From IMG/VR virus record IMGVR_UViG_3300047323_000673, positions 1 through 64,000 of that record: a stretch of 64,000 nt of DNA. One strand, written 5' to 3'. Positions 40,858 to 50,525 of the stretch are shown here, in pieces. This DNA is from a virus. The notes under the pieces were generated by a model, which made no database searches, had not been told where the DNA came from, and saw only the letters and a program-made list of their open reading frames with translations. Numbering within the stretch: the first letter of the stretch is position 1; the number at the start of each line of letters is the position of its first letter. Both the position numbers and the translations under genes were made by a program.

Positions 40858-41787
40858 TTAAATCTTCATTTTTTTACTTATTACAGAATTGGTATTTAAT
40901 TGTTTATTTAATTGATAAAAGTTAATAGCTTTTGCTCTTTCAGAGTTATTATTATATTCTAACCAATAAGGCTTTGGAGCTTCACATTCCTTAAAGATGT
41001 CAAACATAATATTTAAATTAAATGGAGTCCAATTAGATAGATCTCCCTTAAAATGTGATTTATAAAACATATCTTTCATAGTTTGAACATTGGACACATT
41101 CCAATCAGATATATCTCCATTAAACTTAGAAGAACAAAACATACTTTCCATATTGTCTACTTTAGCAACATTCCAATTAGATAGATCACCATTAAATGCT
41201 GAATTCATAAACATACATCTCATATTGACGACTTTAGAAGTATCCCATTTACTTAAATCACCTTCAAATTTTGAAGACCAAAACATACAGTGCATACTTT
41301 CAACATTAGAGACATCCCAGTTAGAGATATCTCTATTAAACTTTGAATTTTGAAACATTCCTTCCATATCCTTTACTTTAGACACATTCCATTGGGAAAT
41401 ATCACCATCAAATGAGCATATAAAAAACATCCTGCTCATATTCTCAACATTAGACACATCCCATTTAGATATATCATTATTAAATTTTGATTGTGAAAAT
41501 AAAAAATGCATATTTTTTACATTAGAAGTGTTCCAATTGGATATATCTCCTGTAAAAAATGAATCCCAAAACATAGCAGCCATACTTTCAACATTAGATG
41601 TATTCCATTGACTAATATCACCATTAAATTTTGATTGATTAAACAAATAACTCATATCTGTAATCTTGGATACATCAATATGATTCAAATTACATTCGTT
41701 TCCATGTAATTTCATTTCATTTTTAATTAATTGTTTTAAATGCTCTTTATCTTGAGCAATAATTTTATGATTTATATTATTTTCCAT
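40858..41787 (-). CDS. BspA-like repeat protein, 9 repeats
   Basis: A 309-aa single-gene unit. Nine units, several with DLSxW in place of DISxW; unit 7 has NVAKVDNM. Closing TPFNL. C-cap [19 protein letters not shown]; tail [17 protein letters not shown] without Glu. A TAGAAT box only 6 nt before the ATG and no Shine-Dalgarno again suggest a very short or absent leader. Confidence 0.85.
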   Translation of the reverse strand: MENNINHKIIAQDKEHLKQLIKNEMKLHGNECNLNHIDVSKITDMSYLFNQSKFNGDISQWNTSNVESMAAMFWDSFFTGDISNWNTSNVKNMHFLFSQSKFNNDISKWDVSNVENMSRMFFICSFDGDISQWNVSKVKDMEGMFQNSKFNRDISNWDVSNVESMHCMFWSSKFEGDLSKWDTSKVVNMRCMFMNSAFNGDLSNWNVAKVDNMESMFCSSKFNGDISDWNVSNVQTMKDMFYKSHFKGDLSNWTPFNLNIMFDIFKECEAPKPYWLEYNNNSERAKAINFYQLNKQLNTNSVISKKMKI

Positions 41788-41815
41788 AAATTAATTCTAT
41801 CAAATTAAACTAAAT

Positions 41816-41841
41816 AGAAAAGCCCCTTAGTGGGGCTTAAT
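41816..41841 (-). terminator. Terminator of the 166-aa gene
   Basis: AAAGCCCC/GGGGCTT stem with a TTAGT loop, downstream of 41864-42364 on the minus strand. Confidence 0.75.
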
Positions 41842-41863
41842 TTAATTTCAATATTATTTGAGG

Positions 41864-42364
41864 CTATGAATAAGACTTAATAATTCTAATTTTAGGAGCT
41901 AACACTTCCAATACTTTTGTCTCAGCATCAGATTTTAAGTCATAAACTTCTAAATCTTTTGCTGTAGGAGGAACACCAGAAAAATAACGATAAACAATTT
42001 CCTCTATTGTTGGTTCAGCTTCTTTAGGCAATTTTTCTAACTTATACTTCCCATCAACCATACCTTTAACAAGACCGTTCTTATTTAGCAAAGCAGACAT
42101 AATACCAAACCAACCAATAGCACAAATTGTATAATCACCAATTGGCTCAACTTTATATAAATTGTTTCCAAACTGCTCTACATAATTTTTATTATTTGAC
42201 AAATAAAATGAATTCAGCCTTGAACAAGCTGTAATTGGTCTAAACCGTTCAAGTAGCTTTTCATAATCTCCAAAGTAAGGACTATTTTTCTTACTAACTA
42301 ACAATTGATTTTCTTGCAAATCAGAATTAGATGCATGCCAATAAGTATTTTGAGAAGTTTTCAT
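41864..42364 (-). CDS. ADP-ribosyltransferase-fold-like protein
   Basis: A 166-aa protein. The order YWHASNSDLQENQLL (about 8-22), FYLSNNKNYVEQFGNNLYKVEPIGDY (split over about 53-78) resembles small ADP-ribosyltransferase-fold enzymes such as the Arr/DUF3990 types, where a His-containing strand, a xYLT strand and a YxVEP strand build the NAD site. A clear catalytic Glu is not identified. The C-terminal half (EEIVYRYFSGVPPTAKDLEVYDL) is helical. No BspA-type tail (ends RIIKSYS). Probably modifies or binds a nucleotide-linked substrate; the assignment is tentative. Confidence 0.45.
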   Translation of the reverse strand: MKTSQNTYWHASNSDLQENQLLVSKKNSPYFGDYEKLLERFRPITACSRLNSFYLSNNKNYVEQFGNNLYKVEPIGDYTICAIGWFGIMSALLNKNGLVKGMVDGKYKLEKLPKEAEPTIEEIVYRYFSGVPPTAKDLEVYDLKSDAETKVLEVLAPKIRIIKSYS

Positions 42365-42415
42365 CTATTTAAATGCAAATTTAAAATTAAATTATACACC
42401 AAATTCTTTAAAAAA

Positions 42416-43054
42416 TTACAGTTTAATTTTCTTTCCAAGATTACTATTTAAATTTAATTCTTCGTTTAATTCTTTATTCAAATGGTATCTATCAATAGCT
42501 TTTTTTCTCTCATCTCCATGAAGAGAAAACCAATATGGTGGTGATATTTTTGCATCAGTAAAGGTATTTCCCCACTCTGTGAAATTATATGGCTTCCAAT
42601 CTGAAATATTTCCTTCAAAATCTGATTTATAAAACATAGCGGTAATATTTTCTACTTTACTTACATCCCATTTACCTATATCACCATTAAATTTTGATTC
42701 GCTAAACATATATTCCATTCTTCTTACATTAGAAGTATTCCAATTATTAATATCGCCATTAAAGCATGAATCACAAAATAATCCAGCCATCTTGACTACT
42801 TTAGAAACATTCCATTGGCTTATATCTCCATTAAATTCAGATCGGTTAAACATAAGACTCATATCTGTAACATTAGAAACATCCCATTTAGATATGTCAC
42901 CATTAAAATCAGAGTGCATGAAAAGTCTGTTCATGGCTGTTACCTGGCTTACATCAATATGATTTAAATCACATTCATTTCCATTTAATTCGATTTCTTG
43001 TTTAATAATTTCAATTAAGTGCTCTTTATCTTTAGCTATTATTGTATTTTTCAT
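42416..43054 (-). CDS. BspA-like repeat protein, 5 repeats
   Basis: A 212-aa second gene in an operon led by an ankyrin-like gene, showing that different repeat families are co-transcribed. Units 3 and 4 are [13 protein letters not shown] and [18 protein letters not shown] is [10 protein letters not shown]. The tail is [19 protein letters not shown]. Confidence 0.85.
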   Translation of the reverse strand: MKNTIIAKDKEHLIEIIKQEIELNGNECDLNHIDVSQVTAMNRLFMHSDFNGDISKWDVSNVTDMSLMFNRSEFNGDISQWNVSKVVKMAGLFCDSCFNGDINNWNTSNVRRMEYMFSESKFNGDIGKWDVSKVENITAMFYKSDFEGNISDWKPYNFTEWGNTFTDAKISPPYWFSLHGDERKKAIDRYHLNKELNEELNLNSNLGKKIKL

Positions 43055-43803
43055 ATTTTTATTCTTTTAGAATTTATTTTATTATCGTTAAGCTCTGAAT
43101 TTAATTCTTTTGCCAATTTAAATTTCTCACGATTAGCAAATAAATAAGGAACATCTAATACTTCAGATTTAAAATGCTCAACTGTCTTTTTAACCTTTTT
43201 GCTATATTGCATATCTAAATCAAAAATCATGTATTCAACCAATTCAACATTATCTGATTCATAAGCTCGTTCTAATAAACGAAGAGTTTTGATATCTTTG
43301 CTTAAGTTTTGATTACTTAAAAAGTATTTAGCAACAGTATTTCCTTCTGTATAATCAGTAGAAAAAATTGAATTATAATATTTTTTGTAAATAATATAAT
43401 CTTTACCATCAGGTAGACTTAATAAATGTTTTATAACATCAAGCTGCCCATTTTGGTATGCTTCTCTAGCACACTTTTCAAAATTATTGACATTACCAAG
43501 AAAGCCTGACCTATTTCTAAAAAAATCTAATATTTCTATTGAACCATTTTTACATGTTTCTAAAATACTATTGCCATAATCGTCAAAATGACATTTATAT
43601 ACATAATGTGTTTTGTTTTCTTCTGGTATTTCGTTAAATAAATATTTAATAACATCTAATTGTTTACCTTGGCATGCCGCATTTATAGCATTTCTAAAGG
43701 TGTAATTAAAAAGATCTTTAAATATATTTAATTCTTTAGTGCCAGCTTTAACTTTTTCCATATCACCATCATGACATGCTTGATAATATTCTTCATTATT
43801 CAT
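43051..43803 (-). CDS. Ankyrin-like repeat protein with family tail
   Basis: A 250-aa helical-hairpin repeat protein. Units such as [37 protein letters not shown] and [18 protein letters not shown] are ankyrin-like helices with poorly conserved loops. The C-terminal region ([14 protein letters not shown] to [10 protein letters not shown]) is similar to that of the protein ending at 63275. The tail is [11 protein letters not shown]...SKRIKI. GGAGA precedes the ATG, and the promoter is the same type as in front of BspA-like operons; its stop overlaps the following BspA-like gene (ATGA). Confidence 0.78.
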   Translation of the reverse strand: MNNEEYYQACHDGDMEKVKAGTKELNIFKDLFNYTFRNAINAACQGKQLDVIKYLFNEIPEENKTHYVYKCHFDDYGNSILETCKNGSIEILDFFRNRSGFLGNVNNFEKCAREAYQNGQLDVIKHLLSLPDGKDYIIYKKYYNSIFSTDYTEGNTVAKYFLSNQNLSKDIKTLRLLERAYESDNVELVEYMIFDLDMQYSKKVKKTVEHFKSEVLDVPYLFANREKFKLAKELNSELNDNKINSKRIKI

Positions 43804-43822
43804 ATTAAATCTCCATATCTAA

Positions 43823-43850
43823 ATTCTATCAAACTAAAATTAATAAACAA
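43823..43850 (-). promoter_or_regulatory. Family-type promoter
   Basis: On the minus strand TTGTTT (43850-43845), 16 nt, TAGAAT (43828-43823), 19 nt before the ATG at 43803. The nearly 300 nt between here and 44099 hold no other gene I can support. Confidence 0.65.
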
Positions 43851-44041
43851 TAAAGTTTTTAGATGAACATCAGTAGGACCACAATATTGATTCATTCATG
43901 ATCAATGTTTTATTCTCAAAACCTGCTCAGTATGGTTTTACCATATATAGTGAACTCTCACCTACTTCTTCAATACATGTTTTCAAAATGATATTAGTTT
44001 TATTATGACCGTTTTCTAGCCGAATTCAAATGAAAAATATA

Positions 44042-44070
44042 TTGATTAAAGTTCAAAATCCATATATAGT
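44042..44070 (+). promoter_or_regulatory. Promoter of the H-NS-type gene
   Basis: TTGATT (44042-44047), 17 nt, TATAGT (44065-44070), 28 nt before the ATG at 44099, with GGAG in the leader. The element CATATATAGT also occurs about 110 nt upstream (near 43940). Confidence 0.5.
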
Positions 44071-44098
44071 TCATTTAATTAATTAAGTGGAGTTCAAT

Positions 44099-44448
44099 AT
44101 GTCTGATAAGCTATTTAACCTACAGAAACAGATTGATGAACTTGAGGCGCAAAAGAGGGCTCTTGTTAAAAAGGAAAGATCAAAAATCATTGAAGAAGTT
44201 GGGCATTGATTGTTCTATATGGTATTACAAAAACTGAACTGAATAAATTCTTTTCAGGTAATGTTTCTACCTCGAAATTAAAACCTACAAGCAAAGAAAA
44301 GTTTACCTATATGAATCCAGAAACAGGAGAAAAATGGATAGGTAATATTGCATCCAGAGGTCGTAGGCCAAATTGGGTTAGAGATTTTGTTGCAGACGGA
44401 AAGATTGAAGAATGTTTGGTTAAAGATGAACATCAATCTAGTCAATGA
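44099..44448 (+). pseudogene. H-NS-type nucleoid protein, frameshifted
   Basis: Two adjoining frames make one H-NS-family protein. Frame 1 (44099-44209; 36 aa) is a Shine-Dalgarno-led start with the coiled-coil oligomerisation helix (LFNLQKQIDELEAQKRALV). Frame 2 (from about 44203 to 44448) continues ALIVLYGITKTEL, a linker, and a C-terminal DNA-binding domain (YMNPETGEKWIG, then SRGRRPNWVRDFVADGK). The break lies at GTTGGGCATTGATT (44198-44211); one missing base between GTT and GCA explains it. A full-length protein would be about 116 aa and would bind AT-rich DNA like that of this window. Programmed frameshifting or a sequencing error are alternatives. Confidence 0.7.
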
Positions 44449-44554
44449 AAATGCATTTAGTAATATCACCATTGTGACATAATTGATAATATTATTTATA
44501 CCAAATCGCATAAATAAAAGATAAAACGATAAAAAACTCAAATAGAGGCTTAAT

Positions 44555-45121
44555 TTATATTTTTATTTTTTTATCAGAGATGATTTTTTCACTTAATTCT
44601 TGCCTTAATTCTTTTTCTAGCCAATAAGTATCAATAGCTTTATTTCTTTCATTTTTATCTTCAAATTTAGTCCAATATACACTTATTGATTTATCTGAAA
44701 CAATTAAGTCAACTTTATCTAATTGATAAGGCTTCCATTTAGATATGTCACCTTTAAAATCAGAATGAGCAAAAATATAATTCATGTTTGTTACATGAGA
44801 AACATCCCACTTTGAAATGTCGCTATTAAATATTGCATTATAAAACATTGAAACCATATTCTTAACATTAGATGTATCCCAATTAGATATATCGCCATTA
44901 AATTTAGAAGTATTGAACATACTTCTCATATTTTCAACTTTGGACACATCCCACCCTGAAATATCTCCATTAAAGTCTAATTCATAAAATAAATAACTCA
45001 TATCTGTAATACTAGAAACATCAATATGATTTAAATCACATTCGTTTCCATGTAATTCAATCTCTTGATTTATAATTTTTATTAAATGTTCTCTATCTTT
45101 GACTAGAATTATAGGTTTCAT
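44555..45121 (-). CDS. BspA-like repeat protein, 4 repeats
   Basis: A 188-aa last gene of a seven-gene operon (49147 to 44555), the longest here. Unit 1 is [18 protein letters not shown] is replaced by [10 protein letters not shown]. The tail is [18 protein letters not shown]. Confidence 0.85.
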   Translation of the reverse strand: MKPIILVKDREHLIKIINQEIELHGNECDLNHIDVSSITDMSYLFYELDFNGDISGWDVSKVENMRSMFNTSKFNGDISNWDTSNVKNMVSMFYNAIFNSDISKWDVSHVTNMNYIFAHSDFKGDISKWKPYQLDKVDLIVSDKSISVYWTKFEDKNERNKAIDTYWLEKELRQELSEKIISDKKIKI

Positions 45122-45711
45122 ATTTTTAATTTTTTTTCTTTAATTTCATTAAGACTTAATTCTGAAGTTAGTTCTTTATTTAATTCATTTTTCCAATGAT
45201 AAGCATTAATAGCTTTTCTTCTAACTTCTTGATCATCATATTCAATCCAATAAGGTATGTGGATACCTATTTGTATACCTCTATATAACATAGATTTTGG
45301 AGGAGATTTTAAATTATATGGTTTCCAATTAGATATATCCCCTTTAAATTTTGAAGACCTAAACATTTCAAACATATTTTCAACATTAGAAACATCCCAA
45401 TCTGATATGTCCCCATTAAATTCAGATTCTCTAAACATTTCATGCATATCTTTAACATTTGATACATCCCATTTTGATATATCTCCATTAAATGTAGAAT
45501 ATGCAAATAAACCTCGCATTTCTATTACATTAGAAACATTCCATAAGCTAATATCTCCATTGAAATCCAAATCAGTAAATAATCCATTCATTGTTATTAT
45601 TTGCGAAACATCAATATGATTTAAGTTACATTTACTCCCATTTAATTCTAATTCATTATAAATTAAATCTTTCAAATGTTCTCTATCGTTAGCTATAATT
45701 ATAGGTTTCAT
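45118..45711 (-). CDS. BspA-like repeat protein, 4 repeats
   Basis: A 197-aa sixth gene of the operon. The C-cap between KPYNL and PYW is enlarged ([20 protein letters not shown]). The tail is [23 protein letters not shown] in outline, with an extra acidic turn (KELTSEL). Confidence 0.85.
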   Translation of the reverse strand: MKPIIIANDREHLKDLIYNELELNGSKCNLNHIDVSQIITMNGLFTDLDFNGDISLWNVSNVIEMRGLFAYSTFNGDISKWDVSNVKDMHEMFRESEFNGDISDWDVSNVENMFEMFRSSKFKGDISNWKPYNLKSPPKSMLYRGIQIGIHIPYWIEYDDQEVRRKAINAYHWKNELNKELTSELSLNEIKEKKLKI

Positions 45712-46277
45712 ATTTTTACTTTCTTTTCTAATTTATTTTTTTCAACTAGTTCTTGCCCCAACACTTTTTGTAAACAATAAGCATCAATAGCTTTATTTCT
45801 TATTTCTTTATTTTCAAAATTAGCCCAATATGTGATAGGTGCTAAACAATTCTTAAAAGCCTCAACTATACAATCCAAACTATATGGTTTCCATTTTGAT
45901 AAATCTTGACTAAATTTAGAATCTCTGAATATTTCTCTTATACTTTCTACTTTAGAAACATCCCAATCAGATATATCATTATTAAATTCAGAATCATAAA
46001 ACATTGCTCCCATATTTGTAACATTAGATACATTCCATTTAGAAATATCACCTCGGAATATAGAAAATCCGAACATTCCATACATACATTTTACGCTAGA
46101 AACATCCCATTTAGATATATCTCCATTAAACAGAGAATGCTCAAATAAATAGGTCATATCAGTAACATTAGAAACATCAATATAATTTAAATCACAATTA
46201 TTACCATTTAATTGAATTTCTGCATTAATTAACTCTATTAAATGCTGTTTATCTGTAGCTATAATTGTATTCTTCAT
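45708..46277 (-). CDS. BspA-like repeat protein, 4 repeats
   Basis: A 189-aa fifth gene of the operon. The N-cap reads CDLNYIDVS. Unit 2 is [13 protein letters not shown]; unit 3 ends SIREIF. Closing [14 protein letters not shown]-cap APITYWANF, tail [10 protein letters not shown]...EKKVKI. Confidence 0.86.
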   Translation of the reverse strand: MKNTIIATDKQHLIELINAEIQLNGNNCDLNYIDVSNVTDMTYLFEHSLFNGDISKWDVSSVKCMYGMFGFSIFRGDISKWNVSNVTNMGAMFYDSEFNNDISDWDVSKVESIREIFRDSKFSQDLSKWKPYSLDCIVEAFKNCLAPITYWANFENKEIRNKAIDAYCLQKVLGQELVEKNKLEKKVKI

Positions 46278-46984
46278 ATTTTTAACTTCTTTTCATTAAC
46301 ATTATTCTGACTCAAATTTTTACTTAATTCTTGATTTAAATAATATGCATTAATAGCTTTTACAATACCTTCATGAGTATATTTTGCCCAATATGGTTTT
46401 TTAGCAGAACATTTATGAAAAATTTCAGTCATATCTTCTATGCTATATGGCTTCCAATTGGTTAAATCACCATTAAATTGAGAATTTTTAAACATATAGC
46501 TCATATCTCTAACCTGAGAAACATCCCATTTACTTATGTCACCATTAAATAAACTTTCCCTAAACATAAAACCCATACTTAGTACTTGAGATGTATCCCA
46601 ATTACTGATATCGCCATTAAAATTTGATGAACAAAACATATTTTGCATATTTTTGACACCAGAAACATTCCAATTACTGATATCTCCATTAAAACTAGAC
46701 TTCCAAAACATACTACCCATATCTTCTACCTTAGAAACATCCCATTTACTTATGTCACCATTGAATAAACTTTCTCTAAATATATAGTTCATATATCTGA
46801 CATTACTAACATTCCAATTACTGATATCGCCATTAAATTTAGATTGTTGAAATAATTCATACATATTCGTAATATTAGACACATCTATATGATTTAAGTC
46901 GCATTGATTACCATATTGTTTAATTGACACATGAATTAAAAAGTCTAAATGTTCTCTATCTTTAGCAATAATCCTTGGTTTCAT
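46274..46984 (-). CDS. BspA-like repeat protein, 6 repeats
   Basis: A 236-aa fourth gene of the operon. Its N-cap ([19 protein letters not shown]) is of the same subtype as 47958-48653 ([19 protein letters not shown]), unlike the REHLxxLIxxEI of most paralogs. The PYW segment is [14 protein letters not shown]. The tail is ELSKNLSQN...EKKLKI. Confidence 0.86.
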   Translation of the reverse strand: MKPRIIAKDREHLDFLIHVSIKQYGNQCDLNHIDVSNITNMYELFQQSKFNGDISNWNVSNVRYMNYIFRESLFNGDISKWDVSKVEDMGSMFWKSSFNGDISNWNVSGVKNMQNMFCSSNFNGDISNWDTSQVLSMGFMFRESLFNGDISKWDVSQVRDMSYMFKNSQFNGDLTNWKPYSIEDMTEIFHKCSAKKPYWAKYTHEGIVKAINAYYLNQELSKNLSQNNVNEKKLKI

Positions 46985-47961
46985 ATTTTTATTCTTTTCT
47001 TAACTTCATTACTACCAATTAATTCTTTCTTCAATTCTTTATTTAACCAATAATTATTAATAGCTAGTATTCTTCTTTCTTGATTCTCAATTTTTTCCCA
47101 ATAAGGACTGGTAATATTAACACTTAAATCAATAAGCCCATCTTTCAAACTATACGGTTTCCAATCAGATAAGTTTCCATTAAATTTAGAATCAAAAAAC
47201 ATATGACTCATGTCTTCTACATTTTCTACATCCCATTTACCAATATGACCGCTAAAATAAGAATTTTCAAACATAAAAGACATATCTTTAACATTTGAAA
47301 CATTCCAATTACTGATGTCGCCATCGAATTTACTAGATGAGAAAATATATTTCATGTTTTCTACATTACTAACATCCCATTTAGAAATATCACCATCAAA
47401 TTCAGACCTCCAAAACATAAAAGACATATCTTTAACACTTGATACATTCCATTTAGATATATCATTATTAAACCTAGAATTAGAAAACATATGACTCATA
47501 CTTTTAACATTAGAAACATCCCAATTGCTTATATCACTATTGAAATATGAATTAATAAACAGAGAATTCATATTAATGACATTAGAAACATCCCACTGAC
47601 TTATATCCCCATTAAACCGCGAATATTCAAACATGCTTTTCATATTTTTGACATTAGAAACATCCCATTTAGAAATGTCTCCATTAAATTTACTATGTGT
47701 AAACATCTCCATTGTAAACTCAACATTACTCATATCCCATTGACTAATATTTCCATTAAAATCAGAATGAAGAAATAAAGTAGACATATTCTTCACTTGA
47801 GAAACATCAATATGGTTTAAATCACATTCGTTTCCATGTAACTTTATCTCTTCTTGAATAAGACTAATCAAATGTTCTCTGTCTTTAGCAATAATCTTAT
47901 TATTTTTATCTTCTTTAGTTTTAAAGATGCTAAATAAATTTAAAAAGAAATTATTTTTCAT
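46981..47961 (-). CDS. BspA-like repeat protein, 9 repeats
   Basis: A 326-aa third gene of the operon with N-terminal extension [20 protein letters not shown] before [11 protein letters not shown]. Nine units; unit 8 is [13 protein letters not shown]. The PYW segment is [10 protein letters not shown]. The tail is [10 protein letters not shown]...KKRIKI. Confidence 0.86.
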   Translation of the reverse strand: MKNNFFLNLFSIFKTKEDKNNKIIAKDREHLISLIQEEIKLHGNECDLNHIDVSQVKNMSTLFLHSDFNGNISQWDMSNVEFTMEMFTHSKFNGDISKWDVSNVKNMKSMFEYSRFNGDISQWDVSNVINMNSLFINSYFNSDISNWDVSNVKSMSHMFSNSRFNNDISKWNVSSVKDMSFMFWRSEFDGDISKWDVSNVENMKYIFSSSKFDGDISNWNVSNVKDMSFMFENSYFSGHIGKWDVENVEDMSHMFFDSKFNGNLSDWKPYSLKDGLIDLSVNITSPYWEKIENQERRILAINNYWLNKELKKELIGSNEVKKRIKI

Positions 47962-48653
47962 ATTTTTACCTTCTTTTTAGGCGTACTTTGAATATTTAAT
48001 TCCGCATTTATCTCTTTATGTAAATGATATGTGTCAATAATTTGTGCCATATCTTGGTCATCATGACGATACCAATATGGTGTGTTGATGTTAGATCTAA
48101 TAAATGTGCCTGCCCATTCTTTTACATTGTAAGGTTTCCAGTTAGTTAAATCACTAAATACTTTAGATGTATAAAACATTGCATTCATGTTCTCTACTTT
48201 AGAAACATTCCATTTGCTAATATCTCCATTAAATTGGGATGAATCAAACATATATCTCATATTTTTAACTCTTGAAACATCCCAATTACTGATATTCCCA
48301 TTAAATTTTGAGTGTGAAAAAAGACTGTCCATGTTTGTGACATTCGCTACATTCCATTTAGAAATATCCCCATTAAACTCAGAATATAAAAAAAGATTCT
48401 CCATATTTTCAACATTAGAAATATCCCAATTACTAATATTTCCATTAAATTTAGAATAAGCAAATAAATTACTTATATCAGTAATTTGAGACACATCAAT
48501 ATGATTCAAATCGCACTCATTTCCATATTTTTTAACTGCTTCATGAATTAAAAAATCTAAATGCTCTCTATCTTTAGCAACGATTATTTCAGGTTGTATT
48601 CCTAAAAAATTTTTTTTGATACCTGCTAAAATTAAAAATAATTTATGTTTCAT
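47958..48653 (-). CDS. BspA-like repeat protein, 5 repeats
   Basis: A 231-aa second gene of the operon. The hydrophobic extension [18 protein letters not shown] and the C-cap [17 protein letters not shown] pair it with 18216-18980. The closing unit is divergent ([14 protein letters not shown]). The tail is [18 protein letters not shown]. Confidence 0.86.
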   Translation of the reverse strand: MKHKLFLILAGIKKNFLGIQPEIIVAKDREHLDFLIHEAVKKYGNECDLNHIDVSQITDISNLFAYSKFNGNISNWDISNVENMENLFLYSEFNGDISKWNVANVTNMDSLFSHSKFNGNISNWDVSRVKNMRYMFDSSQFNGDISKWNVSKVENMNAMFYTSKVFSDLTNWKPYNVKEWAGTFIRSNINTPYWYRHDDQDMAQIIDTYHLHKEINAELNIQSTPKKKVKI

Positions 48654-49147
48654 AATTTTATTCTTTTCCTAGAATTACTATTGTCACCTAATTCTTTATT
48701 TAATTCTTTTTCTAACCAATAATTTTCAATAGCTGTTTTTCTTTTTTCTTTATCTTCAAAATTAGCCCAATAAGGAACATCAATAATACATTTATCAAAA
48801 ATACCTTCGAAATATTCTATATTAAAAGGTTTCCAATTATTTAAGTTTCCTTTAAAATCTGATTCATAAAACATCCAGCCCATATTTTTAACTCTACTAA
48901 CATCCCACTTACTAATATCCCCATTAAACCGTGAACTAGAAAACATATTATTCATGCTTTTGACATGTGAAACATTCCATTTACTAATGTCACCATTAAA
49001 ATCTGATGAACTAAATAAACCATAAAGATCATCAATTTTACTTATATCAATATGGTTTAAATCACATCTGTTTCCATATAAATTCATTTCATCTTTAATT
49101 AATTCTTGTAAGTGATAAGAACTGGAAGCTACAACTATTTGTTTCAT
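48650..49147 (-). CDS. BspA-like repeat protein, 3 repeats
   Basis: A 165-aa first gene of the seven-gene operon. The start is set at MKQIVVAS (49147), because the four codons upstream form the ATGGAGATAAAT Shine-Dalgarno leader seen also at 30588 and 54324. Closing FKGNLNNWKPFNI; the PYW segment is IIDVPYWANF. The tail is ELNKELGDN...RKRIKL. Confidence 0.85.
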   Translation of the reverse strand: MKQIVVASSSYHLQELIKDEMNLYGNRCDLNHIDISKIDDLYGLFSSSDFNGDISKWNVSHVKSMNNMFSSSRFNGDISKWDVSRVKNMGWMFYESDFKGNLNNWKPFNIEYFEGIFDKCIIDVPYWANFEDKEKRKTAIENYWLEKELNKELGDNSNSRKRIKL

Positions 49148-49181
49148 ATTTATCTCCATGAATTAATTTTAAAATAAAGAT

Positions 49182-49202
49182 AAGCCCTAGGTTGGGCTTT
49201 TA
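49182..49202 (-). terminator. Terminator of the 253-aa gene
   Basis: AAGCCC/GGGCTT stem around TAGGTT with T-rich flank, next to the stop of 49205-49966. Confidence 0.65.
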
Positions 49203-49204
49203 TA

Positions 49205-49966
49205 TTAAAGCTTATTTTTCTTTTGATTGCCAGGTTTATTGTCTAATTCAACATCAAGAATCATTGATGTTAATACAGCACCAGAACTGTGATCCAATTG
49301 ATATAGTGAATTCGTTAAATCAGTCAAATTATCAGTAAATTTATTAACCTTAACTACACTAGATATAATAGGATATTGCTCAATTAAGAAAGCTGGAATT
49401 ATTTTTTTGTATTTACTAATATATGAAGTTTTTTCATCTTTTAAAAAACAGTCTAAAACTAAAAATGATAAAGGATTTAAATTTAAACTTTCTCCACGAT
49501 CATAAATCCCCTTACCTAAATCAATTTGTATTCCGTGTGATTCTTCATGATCTCTAAGGACTAAAGACTCTAATTGCCCACTAATAAAATAAGGGTAATC
49601 TCTTTTATCCATTGGAGTTTTTAACATATCCTCTATTCTATCAAGAGTATCCTGTGGAAAAGGTGTATTTTGTACATGCTTATTAAACCCTTCCTCGTGT
49701 CTTTTATAAATTTCTGCCATAAAATTAGGAGCCTCTTCAATAGATGAAAATGTTAAACTAACACCCTTTTCTCCATTATCACTTTTACTTACCGTATTTA
49801 AAACAAAGTTTACATTAATCATACTTGAATAATGATTATAAGGAATCCTTATTTCAAAATTAATATCTTTAGGTCTAAAGCAGAAATAATCCTCATGATT
49901 AGAGTCAACCCTTACATTATCAGCCTTATTTAATAAATCAAGCAAAAATTTTTCTTTATTATTCAT
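49205..49966 (-). CDS. 253-aa hypothetical protein with family-like tail
   Basis: No family recognised. Soluble, alpha/beta. The N-terminal 100 residues contain strands (INFEIRIPYNHYSSMINVNFVL in outline) and the remainder is helical. It ends SMILDVELDNKPGNQKKNKL, close to the end of the primase-like protein 6873-7445 (QNQKKNKI) although the rest is not similar. No signal peptide or membrane segment. Single-gene unit in the gap between two BspA-like operons. Confidence 0.62.
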   Translation of the reverse strand: MNNKEKFLLDLLNKADNVRVDSNHEDYFCFRPKDINFEIRIPYNHYSSMINVNFVLNTVSKSDNGEKGVSLTFSSIEEAPNFMAEIYKRHEEGFNKHVQNTPFPQDTLDRIEDMLKTPMDKRDYPYFISGQLESLVLRDHEESHGIQIDLGKGIYDRGESLNLNPLSFLVLDCFLKDEKTSYISKYKKIIPAFLIEQYPIISSVVKVNKFTDNLTDLTNSLYQLDHSSGAVLTSMILDVELDNKPGNQKKNKL

Positions 49967-50193
49967 TTTTAAATTCCGTTTGTTATATTAATAATAAGGG
50001 AAAATAAACCAAAAACAAAATATTATTAGAGGATGCTTAACAGGTATTGGATATATTGGGCTGAATTAATATATAAAGATACAAACAATTTAATTTAAAT
50101 CAAATAATCATTAAATAGCAAAGAATCCCATTAGACTTTAATAATCATATATAGTAATTTTTTACTTAAAATGCATAACAATAGGAATCTAAT

Positions 50194-50436
50194 ATGAAAA
50201 AAAAATTCATAATATTAAATATTTTATTATTAACTGCCTGCACAAATTATGGACATAAAAAGGTAGATAATTTTAAAACCAACAATTCATCTTATAATGA
50301 TCCTGATATTCTTTTTATTCAGACAGATAATCCTTTCTTAGATGATAAGGTAGTAGCTCCAAAATCTTCTTATATTAATGGTTATAAAAAAGAAAAAGGA
50401 AATTTAAATAAAAATAAAACAAAATCTAAAAAATAA
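50194..50436 (+). CDS. Small lipoprotein with CTNYG start
   Basis: An 80-aa putative lipoprotein. MKKKFIILNILLLTAC has a basic start, hydrophobic core and lipobox LTAC (Cys 16), followed by TNYG exactly as in 28403-28714, after which the two diverge. The mature part is charged and ends Lys-rich (NLNKNKTKSKK). An AGGA Shine-Dalgarno is present. The shared signal peptide and first mature residues suggest paralogs or exchange of the export module. Confidence 0.72.
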   Translation: MKKKFIILNILLLTACTNYGHKKVDNFKTNNSSYNDPDILFIQTDNPFLDDKVVAPKSSYINGYKKEKGNLNKNKTKSKK

Positions 50437-50507
50437 AACCAAGAAGGGGCTTTTATTACTGCGCCTATATAACTCAATATTTTTTTATTAAGTGAATCTA
50501 TGTTTAG

Positions 50508-50525
50508 CTATTTTTTAGATTTCAT
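50508..50525 (-). pseudogene. Head-only remnant of a BspA-like gene
   Basis: After the stop of 50522-51667 an ATGA-coupled start opens MKSKK-stop. MKSK is the family start (compare 31831, MKSKIIAKN). It is best read as the stub of a further operon gene that has been lost. Six codons is little evidence by itself. Confidence 0.4.

Noticed and set aside
44445-44500. Minus-strand stretch reading CHNGDITKCIF, similar to a repeat or ankyrin fragment
   Set aside because: Too short and interrupted; resemblance to both NGDIS and ankyrin CHDGD could be chance in AT-rich DNA.
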